DNA of 25,176 nucleotides, from NCBI GenBank assembly GCA_947589405.1, contig CANQBT010000013.1, forward strand, positions 1 through 25,176. Direction: 5' to 3'. Numbering within the stretch: the first letter of the stretch is position 1; every line of letters begins with the position of its first letter. The stretch is from an uncultured Clostridia bacterium (GTDB lineage: Bacteria > Bacillota > Clostridia > Lachnospirales > CAG-274). Shown here in pieces: positions 1-7,778 of the stretch. Made by a program: the position numbers and the translations under genes. Under the pieces are notes generated by a model. That model made no database searches, was not told the origin of the DNA, and worked only from the letters and a program-made list of their open reading frames with translations.

Positions 1-782
1 GGAGCAAGCACCATAAATGTTGCACCGTAAAGAGTATCAGGTCTTGTTGTATATACCTTTATAGCCTTGTCAGTACCCTCAACAGGAAAGTCTATCTCTG
101 CGCCATAGCTCTTGCCTATCCAGTCGGACTGCATTTTCTTTACCTTCTCGGGCCAGTCCAGCTTCTGAAGGTCGTTGAGAAGTCTTTCTGCATAGTGAGT
201 TATCCTCAGCATCCATTGGCGCAGGTTTTTCTTTGTGACCTGAGCGCCGCAGCGGTCGCATACGCCGTTTGTAGCCTCCTCGTTGGCAAGAACGCACTTA
301 CAGTTGGGACACCAGTTAAGAGGCATTTCCTTTTCATAGGCAAGACCGTTCTTGAACATCTGTACAAATATCCATTGAGTCCACTTGTAATATGAAGGAT
401 CTGTAGTGTTTACCTCTCTGTCCCAGTCATATATAGCGGCTATTTCATTTACCTGTCTTTTAATATTTCTTATGCTGTTTTCTGTAGATACAGAAGGGTG
501 AGTGCCTGTCTTTATGGCAAAGTTCTCAGCAGGAAGTCCAAATGCGTCCCAGCCCATTGGGTGCAGTATTTCATATCCTTGTAAAAGCTTGTATCTGCTC
601 ACAACGTCTGAAAGCACGTAGCCTCTCCAATGACCTACGTGGAGACCGTTGCCTGAAGGATATGGGAACATATCCAGACAGTAGTACTTAGGCTTATCTG
701 TGTTGGTGGGATTTACAGGATTCTTTTCCCATATGTCACGCCATTTTTTTTCAATTTCCTTATAATTGTATTTTGTGCTCAT
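1..782 (-). CDS. leuS: Leucyl-tRNA synthetase, N-terminal part (cut by window edge)
   Basis: Class I aminoacyl-tRNA synthetase that charges tRNA-Leu in the cytoplasm. The frame is open from ATG at 780-782 to the left edge, about 260 residues, so the C-terminal part is outside the window. Visible landmarks are the start MSTKYNYKEIEKKW, the HIGH-type nucleotide-binding motif in PYPSGNGLHVGH near residue 40-51, and DAFGLPAENFAI soon after. A zinc-binding knuckle with two Cys pairs (CPNC and CDRC) follows at about 155-180. The editing-domain motif TTRPDTLYGATF lies close to the edge. The KMSKS loop is not in the window. GGAGG lies 10 bases before the ATG. The gene has its own promoter and a leader of only about 30 bases, too short for the T-box that often controls synthetase genes in Firmicutes. 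Identification is firm. Confidence 0.97.
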   Translation of the reverse strand, partial: MSTKYNYKEIEKKWRDIWEKNPVNPTNTDKPKYYCLDMFPYPSGNGLHVGHWRGYVLSDVVSRYKLLQGYEILHPMGWDAFGLPAENFAIKTGTHPSVSTENSIRNIKRQVNEIAAIYDWDREVNTTDPSYYKWTQWIFVQMFKNGLAYEKEMPLNWCPNCKCVLANEEATNGVCDRCGAQVTKKNLRQWMLRITHYAERLLNDLQKLDWPEKVKKMQSDWIGKSYGAEIDFPVEGTDKAIKVYTTRPDTLYGATFMVLA

Positions 783-816
783 ACTAAAATTGCCTCCATA
801 GTAAATTTGATTAATT

Positions 817-845
817 ATTATACACCTTTTTGGCATAAAATTCAA
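817..845 (-). promoter_or_regulatory. Sigma-A promoter of leuS
   Basis: On the minus strand, TTGAAT (840-845) and a perfect TATAAT (817-822) are separated by 17 bases, and the start codon is about 35 bases downstream of the -10. The spacer contains one arm (823-834) of an imperfect inverted repeat whose partner is at 866-877, just upstream of the -35. Confidence 0.75.
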
Positions 846-927
846 GCACTAATGTTGTAATGTAAGGCAAAAAGGTGAAAAGTCCGTATCATGTGTTAAA
901 GAAAAAATTTGAGCAGCGTAAAAAGTA

Positions 928-958
928 TTGACTCTCCCCTAAGGGGAAGGTTTATACT
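928..958 (+). promoter_or_regulatory. MerR-type promoter/operator of the regulator gene
   Basis: TTGACT (928-933) and TATACT (953-958) are separated by 19 bases instead of 17. The spacer holds the palindrome TCCCCTAAGGGGA (935-947; 6-bp arms). An overlong spacer carrying a palindrome is the hallmark of promoters that MerR-family activators twist into register. The site lies directly upstream of a MerR gene, so autoregulation is the natural inference. Confidence 0.85.
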
Positions 959-990
959 TATAACAGAATCGATTCAAAGAGGTGTTTGAT

Positions 991-1794
991 ATGCTTATGA
1001 CCATAGGACAATTTTCAAAAATAGGTGCCGTCAGTATTAAAACGCTAAGGTACTATGACAAGGCGGACCTTCTTAAGCCTGCAAGTGTAGACAAATGGAC
1101 CGGCTACAGATACTATGAAGAAAATCAGCTGGACACGCTGTTGATCATAAGCAGACTCAAGAGATATGGATTTTCTCTTGCGGATATAAAAGCATTTTTA
1201 AATACCGACAGCAAAGAAGTACTTCTTTCAAAGTTAAAAGATCAATATATGAGAATAATGACTGATATTGCCCATAAAAATATGCTTTTAAAGGAGCTTA
1301 AGGGCATTATCGGTAATTTTGAAAGGACAGGTGAAATTATGAATTTCAAGGAAAATTATGCTGTAGCTACCGTGATAAGTCAGGAGTTGTATATTCTCAG
1401 CAGCAGACAGAATATGTCTGTAGAGGATTTTGGCAAATATTATGGTATTCTTTTTTCAAAGATAGCAAGGGAAAACATAAAAACAACAGGTTCGGTGCTT
1501 GCTATATATCACGATAAAGAATTTGACGAAAATAACAGCGATATTGAAACGGGCATTGCCATTGAGGACAGGGCTAAGGCTACGAATGTTATAGAAAGTC
1601 ACCTTTGTGCAACGACAACACATAAGGGTGCATATGCCAATCTGCCTGAGGCATATGCTGCCGTTTTGAAATGGATAAATGAAAATGGCTATAGTATTAC
1701 AGCGCCGCCTTATGAGATATATCGAATATCCCATGTGAACAATGTGCCTGCTGAGGACTGGGAAACAGATATTTATTTTCCTATTGAAAAGTAA
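991..1794 (+). CDS. MerR-family regulator with GyrI-like effector-binding domain
   Basis: One-component transcription regulator. Residues 1-70 form a MerR winged helix: MTIGQFSKIGAVSIKTLRYY is followed by a GYRYY wing and the GFSLADIKAFL segment. A coiled-coil dimer helix follows, at about 75-110. The C-terminal half, about 115-267, resembles the GyrI/BmrR multidrug-binding fold and ends in the typical motif DIYFPIEK. The family usually senses lipophilic or cationic compounds and activates an efflux gene. No efflux gene is adjacent: leuS diverges on one side and thyX converges on the other, so the only visible target is its own promoter with the 19-bp spacer. I use ATG 991 (267 aa) because AGAGGTG at 978-984 lies 6 bases upstream; a longer frame from GTG at 982 would start inside that ribosome site. 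Confidence 0.9.
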   Translation: MLMTIGQFSKIGAVSIKTLRYYDKADLLKPASVDKWTGYRYYEENQLDTLLIISRLKRYGFSLADIKAFLNTDSKEVLLSKLKDQYMRIMTDIAHKNMLLKELKGIIGNFERTGEIMNFKENYAVATVISQELYILSSRQNMSVEDFGKYYGILFSKIARENIKTTGSVLAIYHDKEFDENNSDIETGIAIEDRAKATNVIESHLCATTTHKGAYANLPEAYAAVLKWINENGYSITAPPYEIYRISHVNNVPAEDWETDIYFPIEK

Positions 1795-1866
1795 ATTATA
1801 GTGATATGCTTTCGGCTTAACAGATATTTTGAAGTCCACCGTCTGTGAAGTGTCGATATTTTAATA

Positions 1867-1907
1867 AAAGCTGCTTCAAATGTCAAAACGACATTTGAAG
1901 CAGCTTT
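1867..1907. terminator. Bidirectional terminator between merR-type gene and thyX
   Basis: A perfect 18-bp stem (1867-1884 with 1890-1907) has a 5-base AAAAC loop, flanked by A-rich sequence on the left and TTATT on the right. It lies between convergent genes and can serve both. It shares the AAAGCTG...CAGCTTT core with hairpins at 7712-7770 and 15538-15584. Confidence 0.9.
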
Positions 1908-1928
1908 ATTGATCCGGGCTATAATAAA

Positions 1929-2558
1929 TTACAGATCTCCGAATATTACAGGAAGCTGTGTTTTAAGGTCAGCCAGAAGGGCATTTGCTATTTCTCTTAT
2001 CTGAGGGTGTGCTCTTTCAGATGTTCTGAGTTCAAAGAAATGTCTCCAGCTTCTTAAATTCATAGTTACAACGATTTCCGTTTTAAGACTGTTTGGAAGT
2101 ATGCTTCTTGCCTCCTCCGGCTTTGCGCCCATAGAAATAAGGTTATTGTATTCCTTTTCTATATTCTCCATAGTTCTTGTCCATATATCCATCTTGGCTT
2201 TACCGTCTGCCGTATTTTCGTCCCAGAAGCAGGGCTTTATAAATGTAAGCTCATTGCCGAATTTATCGTTGCAGTAATTACAGTATCTTGTGCTTTCCTG
2301 TGAATAGCTTGCTATCCTGTGTCTTACAAGCTCATGGGTAACACCTCTGTCACATATAAATCTTACTGTTATCTTTTCGTGCTCTATTACGGACTCATGA
2401 CCTCTTTTTATTATGTTTGCAATAAATTTTTCGGCGCTGCCATCTGAAATATTGCTTTCGCTTTTATAACAGGTCCTTCCTGCTCTTTCTATTGTTTTCA
2501 TTATTTTTTGGGGATCCAGCTCGTCCTCAATGACATATGACGGTTTTATAACTCTCAT
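1929..2558 (-). CDS. thyX: Flavin-dependent thymidylate synthase ThyX
   Basis: Makes dTMP from dUMP using methylene-tetrahydrofolate as carbon donor and FAD/NADPH for reduction, a folate-sparing alternative to ThyA. The 209-residue protein has the family signature RHRX7S at residues 79-89 (RHRIASYSQES) and the C-terminal substrate-site segment LRSWRHFFELR. Length is normal for the family. It is the last gene of the ybaB-recR-thyX run, 13 bases after recR, with GGAG upstream of ATG 2556-2558, so it is probably co-transcribed from the promoter at 3559-3587. It ends before the bidirectional terminator at 1867-1907. The neighbourhood ties dTMP supply to replication and repair genes; that functional link is inference, the enzyme identity is firm. 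Confidence 0.97.
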   Translation of the reverse strand: MRVIKPSYVIEDELDPQKIMKTIERAGRTCYKSESNISDGSAEKFIANIIKRGHESVIEHEKITVRFICDRGVTHELVRHRIASYSQESTRYCNYCNDKFGNELTFIKPCFWDENTADGKAKMDIWTRTMENIEKEYNNLISMGAKPEEARSILPNSLKTEIVVTMNLRSWRHFFELRTSERAHPQIREIANALLADLKTQLPVIFGDL

Positions 2559-2571
2559 AATATTTTCTCCT

Positions 2572-3168
2572 TTACATCTCGCTTCTGCCTTCCAGCGCTC
2601 TTGATAGTGTGACCTCGTCTACATATTCCAGATCGCTTCCCACAGGCACGCCGTTTGCTATTCTTGTAACTTTAATGCCCAAAGGCTTTAAAAGTTTGCT
2701 TATATATACGGCAGTAACATCTCCCTCAACCGTAGGGTTTGTCGCTATTATGACTTCCTTTACATTGTTGTCGAGCCTTTGCACAAGCTCTCTTATTTTA
2801 ATATCATCGGGACCTATACCTTTTGTAACGGCTATTGCGCCGTGAAGTATGTGATAAAGTCCGTTGTATCCCCTTGTTTTTTCATAGGCAGCCATATCTC
2901 TGGGATTTTCTACGACCATTATGACATCCTGTTGCCTTCTGCGATCCGAGCAAATGCCGCAGGGATCGGAATCCGTAAGATTGCAGCAAACAGAACAGAA
3001 TTTGACCTCTGTTTTAGCCTGTATAATGCTCTGCGCCAATGACTGCGCCTCCTCCTTAGGCATATTTATAATGTGGAAGGCAAGACGCTGGGCAGATTTG
3101 CCGCCTATTCCGGGAAGCCTTGAAAGCTGCTCTATAAGCTTGTTGACCGAATCTCCATAATAATTCAT
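2572..3168 (-). CDS. recR: Recombination mediator RecR
   Basis: RecR acts with RecO (and RecF) to load RecA on SSB-covered single-stranded DNA during gap repair. The 198-residue protein has the N-terminal helix-hairpin-helix (LPGIGGKSAQRLAFHI, about 18-33), a four-cysteine zinc finger (C58, C61, C70, C73), a Toprim domain (about 81-176, including VVENPRD) and the C-terminal VPVGSDLEYVDEVTLSRALEGR segment. All are in the standard order and length. It starts 12 bases after the ybaB stop, with AGGTG before the ATG. The dnaX-ybaB-recR gene order is widely conserved in bacteria. Confidence 0.98.
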   Translation of the reverse strand: MNYYGDSVNKLIEQLSRLPGIGGKSAQRLAFHIINMPKEEAQSLAQSIIQAKTEVKFCSVCCNLTDSDPCGICSDRRRQQDVIMVVENPRDMAAYEKTRGYNGLYHILHGAIAVTKGIGPDDIKIRELVQRLDNNVKEVIIATNPTVEGDVTAVYISKLLKPLGIKVTRIANGVPVGSDLEYVDEVTLSRALEGRSEM

Positions 3169-3180
3169 ATCTGTTCACCT

Positions 3181-3528
3181 CTAAAAAAGGCCCGGTATAC
3201 CTCCGCCCAAGCCGCCTGCAATACCGCCCATAGCTGAAGCAGCCGCTTCGTCTGCCTGACGTATAGCCTCATTAACGGCAGTCATGACAAGGTCCTGAAG
3301 CATTTCCACATCATCGGGATCGACTACATCGGGATCTATTTCTATTGCCTTTATTTCCTTTTTGCCTGTAATTGTTATCTTTACGGCACCGCCGCCGCTT
3401 GTTACCTCAAATTCCTTTGCTTCAAGATCCTGCTGAGCCTGCTCCATCTGTTTTTGCATTTTTTGAGCCTGCTTCATAAGATTGTTCATATTCATGCCGC
3501 CGAAGCCGCCGTTAAATCCTTTTGCCAT
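3181..3528 (-). CDS. YbaB/EbfC-family nucleoid-associated protein
   Basis: Small dimeric DNA-binding protein of the YbaB/EbfC family, almost always found between dnaX and recR. The 115-residue protein has the expected layout: a Gly/Asn/Met-rich N-terminus (MAKGFNGGFGGMNMNNLMKQ), a Gln-rich helix, a beta core with GGGAVKITITGKKEIKAIEIDP, then an acidic helix (VDPDDVEMLQDLVMTAVNEA) and a Gly-rich tail GGIAGGLGGGIPGLF. The start is ATG 3526-3528, because GGAGG (3537-3541) lies 8 bases upstream; a longer frame from TTG 3543 would overlap that ribosome site. It is the first gene after an internal promoter (3559-3587), so it can be expressed apart from dnaX. Its precise cellular role is not settled for the family. 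Confidence 0.95.
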   Translation of the reverse strand: MAKGFNGGFGGMNMNNLMKQAQKMQKQMEQAQQDLEAKEFEVTSGGGAVKITITGKKEIKAIEIDPDVVDPDDVEMLQDLVMTAVNEAIRQADEAAASAMGGIAGGLGGGIPGLF

Positions 3529-3558
3529 TATAATTACCTCCAAATTATATTTAAATAT

Positions 3559-3587
3559 AGTATAATTGTTTTTAGTCTGTTTTTCAA
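3559..3587 (-). promoter_or_regulatory. Internal promoter for ybaB-recR-thyX
   Basis: On the minus strand TTGAAA (3582-3587), a 17-base spacer and TATACT (3559-3564) lie in the 63-base gap just after the dnaX stop codon. They allow ybaB, recR and thyX to be transcribed separately from dnaX. No terminator is visible between dnaX and this promoter. Confidence 0.75.
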
Positions 3588-3591
3588 GTGC

Positions 3592-5205
3592 CTATTCAAA
3601 TGTAACTATGTCTCCGAATACCTTTGTAAAATCGTCCTTTGTTATGACTTTTATATTTTTATCTTCGACACCGTATTTTTCCTTATGACGAGCTGTGTAC
3701 TGCTCCTCTGTCATGGTTTTTACCATAAATTCTTTTCCGAAATAGTTTTTTAAAAGCTCCTTTATTTCGGTAAGGTGATTTTCCACATTTATTCTGGGAC
3801 CGTTGTTTATGCATACTATTGTCAGAAAATCATCATCGATATATGAGGGCTTGACATTTGCAAGTATAGCCTTGAGCATACCTTTATCAAGACTTTTGAC
3901 AAATTTTTTCCAGCCGTTCATAACATTTTTAATATCTGACGGAACAGCCTTTTCTATAACAGGAGTATTGACCGATTTATCTTTTTCCTCCTTTGCATCA
4001 GGTACTTCGGTTGCCTCAGGCTGACGCATGGGCTGCTGTACAATAGGTATGCCTTTTTCAAGTCTGTTTTCTATTTCCCTAAGTCTTTTATCAACACTTC
4101 CCGGATCATAGCTGCTTATGGGATTACATGCCTTTATAACGCATACCTCAAGCAGTATACGAGGTGAGGGATTGTATTTGATAGCCGAAGCCAGCTGTGA
4201 AAAACTGTTTATAAGACTTATAAGATAATCATAGCCTACAGCGCTGCCCTGTGATACAAGCTTGTCTATATAGTCTTTTGAATAGTCCAGAGCCTTGCTT
4301 TCTCTGCCAAGAGATATGGCAAGAAGCAAATTTCTCAAATGCGTTATTATATCGTTTACAAACTGGGCAATATCCCTGCCTTGAAGTATCATTTCATCTA
4401 TAATATCCATACATTTTCCGCAGTTGCCGTCATTTATGGCATTTGTAAGCTCAAAGAATACAGAGCGGTCTGCTGCGCCTGTTACCTCTCTTACCTCTGC
4501 GGCTGTTATCTGCCTGTCAAAATAAAAGCTTATGCATTGATCCAGTATGCTCAGAGCATCTCTCATGGCTCCGTCAGATACTTCGGCGATATATTCCGCA
4601 GCGTCATCGGTAACGTTTGCACCTTCTCCGACAATATATTCCTTAAGTACGGAAACCATATCGTCCTTGCCTATTCTGTGAAAATCAAAGCGCTGACATC
4701 TTGAAAGTACTGTTGCAGGCATCTTTTGCGGATCTGTGGTGGCAAGTATGAACACAGCGTATTCAGGCGGCTCCTCCAGCGTTTTAAGAAGTGCGTTAAA
4801 GGCGTTTACTGAAAGCATATGCACCTCGTCTATAATATAGACCTTGTATTTGCAGTCTGTAGGCGGATATTTGACTTCGTCAATTATAGTTCTTACATTT
4901 TCAACACCGTTGTTGCTGGCAGCGTCTATTTCTATTACGTTTACGCTTGTATTATTCAGTATCCTTTTGCATATGCTGCATTGGTTGCATGGCTTTGTGC
5001 CTTCTTTTGAGATACAGTTTATTGCTCTTGCAAATATTTTGGCAGTAGTTGTTTTGCCAGTACCTCTTGTGCCGCAGAAAAGATAGGCATGGTTTATCCT
5101 GCCTGTTTCTATTTGATTTTTAAGTGTTCTTATTATATGCTCCTGACCTATAACGTCATCAAAGCGCTGTGGTCTGAGACGTCTGTATAAAGCCTGATAT
5201 GCCAT
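3592..5205 (-). CDS. dnaX: DNA polymerase III subunit gamma/tau
   Basis: AAA+ ATPase of the clamp loader that opens the sliding clamp and ties polymerase to helicase. Domains: N-terminal YQALYRRLRPQRFDDVIGQ, Walker A GTRGTGKT at 45-52, a zinc module with C64, C73, C76 and C79, Walker B IIDEVHML near 125, LATTDPQKMPATVLSRCQRFDF with sensor residues, then the collar domain to about 370. A charged linker (about 375-415) leads to a C-terminal domain (about 420-537). The 537-residue length fits Firmicutes DnaX. GGAGG overlaps the stop of the upstream DUF1189 gene, suggesting coupled translation. The linker codons GAG GAA AAA GAT AAA at 3979-3990 follow an AAAGGAGG; a -1 shift there would give a stop after one residue (see findings). 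Confidence 0.98.
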   Translation of the reverse strand: MAYQALYRRLRPQRFDDVIGQEHIIRTLKNQIETGRINHAYLFCGTRGTGKTTTAKIFARAINCISKEGTKPCNQCSICKRILNNTSVNVIEIDAASNNGVENVRTIIDEVKYPPTDCKYKVYIIDEVHMLSVNAFNALLKTLEEPPEYAVFILATTDPQKMPATVLSRCQRFDFHRIGKDDMVSVLKEYIVGEGANVTDDAAEYIAEVSDGAMRDALSILDQCISFYFDRQITAAEVREVTGAADRSVFFELTNAINDGNCGKCMDIIDEMILQGRDIAQFVNDIITHLRNLLLAISLGRESKALDYSKDYIDKLVSQGSAVGYDYLISLINSFSQLASAIKYNPSPRILLEVCVIKACNPISSYDPGSVDKRLREIENRLEKGIPIVQQPMRQPEATEVPDAKEEKDKSVNTPVIEKAVPSDIKNVMNGWKKFVKSLDKGMLKAILANVKPSYIDDDFLTIVCINNGPRINVENHLTEIKELLKNYFGKEFMVKTMTEEQYTARHKEKYGVEDKNIKVITKDDFTKVFGDIVTFE

Positions 5206-5216
5206 AAAGGCACCTC

Positions 5217-5993
5217 CTATAGCTCGGCAATTATAATACCGCTGCTCTTTTTGTAGTTCTTAAGACCTATATAAATATATGTAATGGCTATGCCCCATGT
5301 AATTATGGCGCTGTAGCTGAAACCGGCAAGCCCCACCGCAAGAGCAAGTATATTGGGGAATGTTCTGGCATATACAGCCAAAGTCATAAGCTGACCGAAT
5401 TTCACCTGTGCTTTTGTAAAAGCCATGTTTATAAGATTGGCTATCAATGCAAGCATAAGTATATTCATTAATGTGCCTATAAAAAGCGAGATAAGTATAC
5501 TTATGGCAAAAATACCTGCAAACATCAGCTTGAAGGCTCTGCTGTTCAGTACAGCTTTTACATCATCGCTTGTGATACTTTCGCCGTTGTTCATATCCGC
5601 AAAGTGGAACTGCTGCTTCTGTATACCGTTGCCTATATATATATCATCGCTGTCAGCTAAAATGTAAAATACATAGTTTTCAGCCATTCCTTCGTTTACG
5701 TCGCCGTCAGTATCTATAAGTACTCTTAAGCCGGATTCCTGTGAAGCTATATCTATTTTTTCGCTTTTAAACTTTCCCCCTGAAAGTGAAAATTCGGGGA
5801 TATATTTGTCTGTAATAGCCTTCATGCCGCCTACCTGATGATATTTTATGCCAAGAGGTGCAAGGGATATAACAGCTGAAAGTATTGTAAATATAATAAG
5901 ATAACCGATTACCTTTGAAGCCTTATTCCTCATAAGCATAGGATAGCTTTCAAATTTATAAATAGCCGTAGTAAGCTGTCTGAAAAAATTCAT
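5217..5993 (-). CDS. DUF1189-type membrane protein
   Basis: Integral membrane protein of unknown function that I assign to the DUF1189 family from its start (MNFFRQLTTAIYKFESYP) and its membrane layout. One membrane segment lies near 27-47 (VIGYLIIFTILSAVISLAPLG), followed by an extracytoplasmic region of about 100 residues, then three or four hydrophobic segments from about 155 to 245. ATG 5991-5993 is preferred (258 aa), because GGAGG lies 6 bases upstream; a longer frame from ATG 6008 overlaps nothing useful. It is promoter-proximal to dnaX, with only 11 bases between them, so both are probably on one transcript. The family is common in Firmicutes, but I know of no established activity. 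The family name is recalled, not searched. Confidence 0.8.
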   Translation of the reverse strand: MNFFRQLTTAIYKFESYPMLMRNKASKVIGYLIIFTILSAVISLAPLGIKYHQVGGMKAITDKYIPEFSLSGGKFKSEKIDIASQESGLRVLIDTDGDVNEGMAENYVFYILADSDDIYIGNGIQKQQFHFADMNNGESITSDDVKAVLNSRAFKLMFAGIFAISILISLFIGTLMNILMLALIANLINMAFTKAQVKFGQLMTLAVYARTFPNILALAVGLAGFSYSAIITWGIAITYIYIGLKNYKKSSGIIIAEL

Positions 5994-6022
5994 AATTAAC
6001 CTCCACATTCATAGTCTATCTT

Positions 6023-6051
6023 AGTATACAATATTTCGGGAAAATTTACAA
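6023..6051 (-). promoter_or_regulatory. Promoter for DUF1189 gene and dnaX
   Basis: Minus-strand TTGTAA (6046-6051), 17-base spacer and TATACT (6023-6028), about 30 bases before the DUF1189 start codon. It is the only good promoter upstream of dnaX in the window. Confidence 0.7.
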
Positions 6052-6174
6052 GAAATTTTAAAATAAAGAAATGCGTACTGCCGTTGCAATAAAAAAAGCA
6101 TACCTATTTTATATTTCGCAAAATGTATTTAAAAGTACTTATTAAAAATTTATTAAAATTTTTTGAAAAAATTA

Positions 6175-6203
6175 TTTACATTTTGTCGTATAACAGTTAT
6201 AAT
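6175..6203 (+). promoter_or_regulatory. Promoter of the NCS2 permease gene
   Basis: TTTACA (6175-6180), 17-base spacer and perfect TATAAT (6198-6203). Directly upstream, about 6138-6174, is a run of A and T tracts that resembles an UP element or curved DNA. The leader to ATG 6242 is only about 30 bases, so there is no room for a purine riboswitch. Confidence 0.75.
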
Positions 6204-6241
6204 GAAATCTGTATTAAAATTTAAGAAAAGGAGACAAAACA

Positions 6242-7702
6242 ATGTCAAAGGAAATGGAAAACATTTACAGCGTTGAAGGCAAGCTGCCTTTGAAAACCGC
6301 TATACCTCTTGGTTTGCAGCACGTTATGGCAATGTTCGTAGGTAATCTTACGCCGCTGCTTATAATAACAGGCGCATGTGGTATAGCTTCAGGTTCAGAT
6401 CTTCAGATAGCACTTTTGCAAAATGCTATGCTTGTAGCCGGTGTCGTTACATTGGTACAGCTTTTCACGATCGGTCCTGTAGGAGCAAGGCTTCCCATTA
6501 TAATGGGTACAAGCTCAGGATTTATAGGCGTCAGCAAAAGTATTTCTGCTGTTATGGGCGGAGGTATAATTGCTTACAGCTCTATTATGGCTGCTTCATT
6601 TATAGGCGGTATTTTTGAGACCATTCTGGGTGGGTTCCTGAGACCCTTAAGAAAGTTCTTCCCATCTGTAGTTACAGGTACGGTAGTTCTTTCAATAGGT
6701 CTTTCCCTTATTGCAGTAGGTATCGCATCATTTGCAGGCGGCAGCGGTGCGGCAGACTACGGTTCACTTGAAAACCTTTTTGTAGGCTTTGTAGTACTTA
6801 TTGTAATAATTGCTCTTAAGCATGGTACAAAGGGTATGCTCAGCGTATCTTCCATTCTTTTCGGCATTATTGTCGGTTACATAGTAGTAATAATTATGTC
6901 ACAGGTACTCAATACCAATGTGATCGATCCGGCAACAGGCAGCGCTTTAATAGACCCTAAAACAGGTGAGGTCGTTAAAAAGGCGTGGGTACTCAACTGG
7001 GCTAAGGTAAAGGACGCAGCTTGGTTCTCAATACCAAAGCCTTTATATTTCCTTAAGGATTCAGCAGGTGAAACAGTCAAGTTCGTATTTTCACCAAAGT
7101 CTATTGCACCTATGCTTGTAATGTTCGTAGTTACCGCTGTTGAAACAGTAGGCGATATATCAGGTATTACTGAGGGCGGTCTTGGCAGAGAAGCTACGGA
7201 TAAGGAGCTTTCAGGCGGCGTTATGTGCGATGGTTTAGGTTCATCCTTCGCTGCTATCTTCGGCGTACTTCCGAACACATCATTCTCTCAGAATGTAGGC
7301 CTTGTGGCAATGACTAAGGTAGTAAATCTTTTCGCTCTTTCTATGGGCGCTATATTCCTTATTCTTTGCGGCCTGTTCCCGAAGCTTGCCGCTATTGTTT
7401 CAATAATGCCGCAGCCTGTATTGGGCGGTGCTGCTGTTATGATGTTCTCATCTATAGTTGTCAGCGGTATTCAGCTTGTTACAAAGTGGCCTGTTACACC
7501 AAGAAACGTAACTATCATTTCTGTTGCTTTAGGTCTTGGATATGGTCTTGGCGCAAATGCAGACGCTCTTGCTAAGCTTCCTGAGTTTTTCAGCCTTATA
7601 TTCGGCGGTTCAGGTATTGTTCCCGCAGCTGTTGTTGCAATTCTGCTCAATATCATTCTTCCTAAGGATAAAGAGGATGAGCAAATAGAAAAGACAAAGT
7701 AA
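6242..7702 (+). CDS. NCS2-family purine/pyrimidine permease (xanthine-uracil type)
   Basis: Membrane symporter of the nucleobase:cation symporter-2 family that imports a nucleobase with protons or sodium. The 486-residue protein is almost entirely hydrophobic with about 14 membrane segments. It starts with LPLKTAIPLGLQHVMAMFVG, typical of the family, and carries the NCS2 signature QNVGLVAMTK near residue 350 within LPNTSFSQNVG. A conserved acidic residue lies in the segment TAVETVGDISGITEGG. The QN form of the signature favours a xanthine or uric-acid type over UraA-type uracil carriers, but the substrate cannot be fixed by eye. It has an AAGGAG ribosome site and stands alone between its promoter and a bidirectional hairpin terminator. 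No purine-metabolism gene is nearby. Confidence 0.93.
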   Translation: MSKEMENIYSVEGKLPLKTAIPLGLQHVMAMFVGNLTPLLIITGACGIASGSDLQIALLQNAMLVAGVVTLVQLFTIGPVGARLPIIMGTSSGFIGVSKSISAVMGGGIIAYSSIMAASFIGGIFETILGGFLRPLRKFFPSVVTGTVVLSIGLSLIAVGIASFAGGSGAADYGSLENLFVGFVVLIVIIALKHGTKGMLSVSSILFGIIVGYIVVIIMSQVLNTNVIDPATGSALIDPKTGEVVKKAWVLNWAKVKDAAWFSIPKPLYFLKDSAGETVKFVFSPKSIAPMLVMFVVTAVETVGDISGITEGGLGREATDKELSGGVMCDGLGSSFAAIFGVLPNTSFSQNVGLVAMTKVVNLFALSMGAIFLILCGLFPKLAAIVSIMPQPVLGGAAVMMFSSIVVSGIQLVTKWPVTPRNVTIISVALGLGYGLGANADALAKLPEFFSLIFGGSGIVPAAVVAILLNIILPKDKEDEQIEKTK

Positions 7703-7711
7703 ATATTATAA

Positions 7712-7770
7712 ATAAATGAAGCTGTCGCATTATGATCTGTGAAGGGTCTTAATGCGGCAGCTTTATTTAT
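7712..7770. terminator. Long bidirectional hairpin terminator
   Basis: A 21-bp stem (7712-7732 with 7750-7770) has two G-U wobbles and a 17-base loop. It lies between the convergent permease and tenI genes, and T-rich sequence on each side could serve either direction. Read on the minus strand, its sequence closely resembles the hairpin at 15538-15584. Confidence 0.88.
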
Positions 7771-7778
7771 GCGGACAA

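Noticed and set aside
783..930. T-box leader for leuS
   Set aside because: The good promoter at 817-845 leaves a leader of about 30 bases, with no room for a T-box and no T-box terminator hairpin.
1456..1839. Minus-strand open frame opposite the MerR-family gene
   Set aside because: Antisense to a clear MerR/GyrI protein and lacks a family match or ribosome site.
4339..4704. Open frame of about 120 codons on the plus strand inside dnaX
   Set aside because: Lies wholly opposite dnaX, has no ribosome site, and the translation is rich in Tyr/Cys/Ile as expected for an antisense shadow.
6009..6174. SRP RNA (scRNA) gene near dnaX, as in Bacillus
   Set aside because: The region is AT-rich with no GC-rich long hairpin or GGUGCUGUU-type start.
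6204..6241. Purine riboswitch before the permease
   Set aside because: The leader from the predicted start is about 30 bases, far below the size of the purine aptamer.
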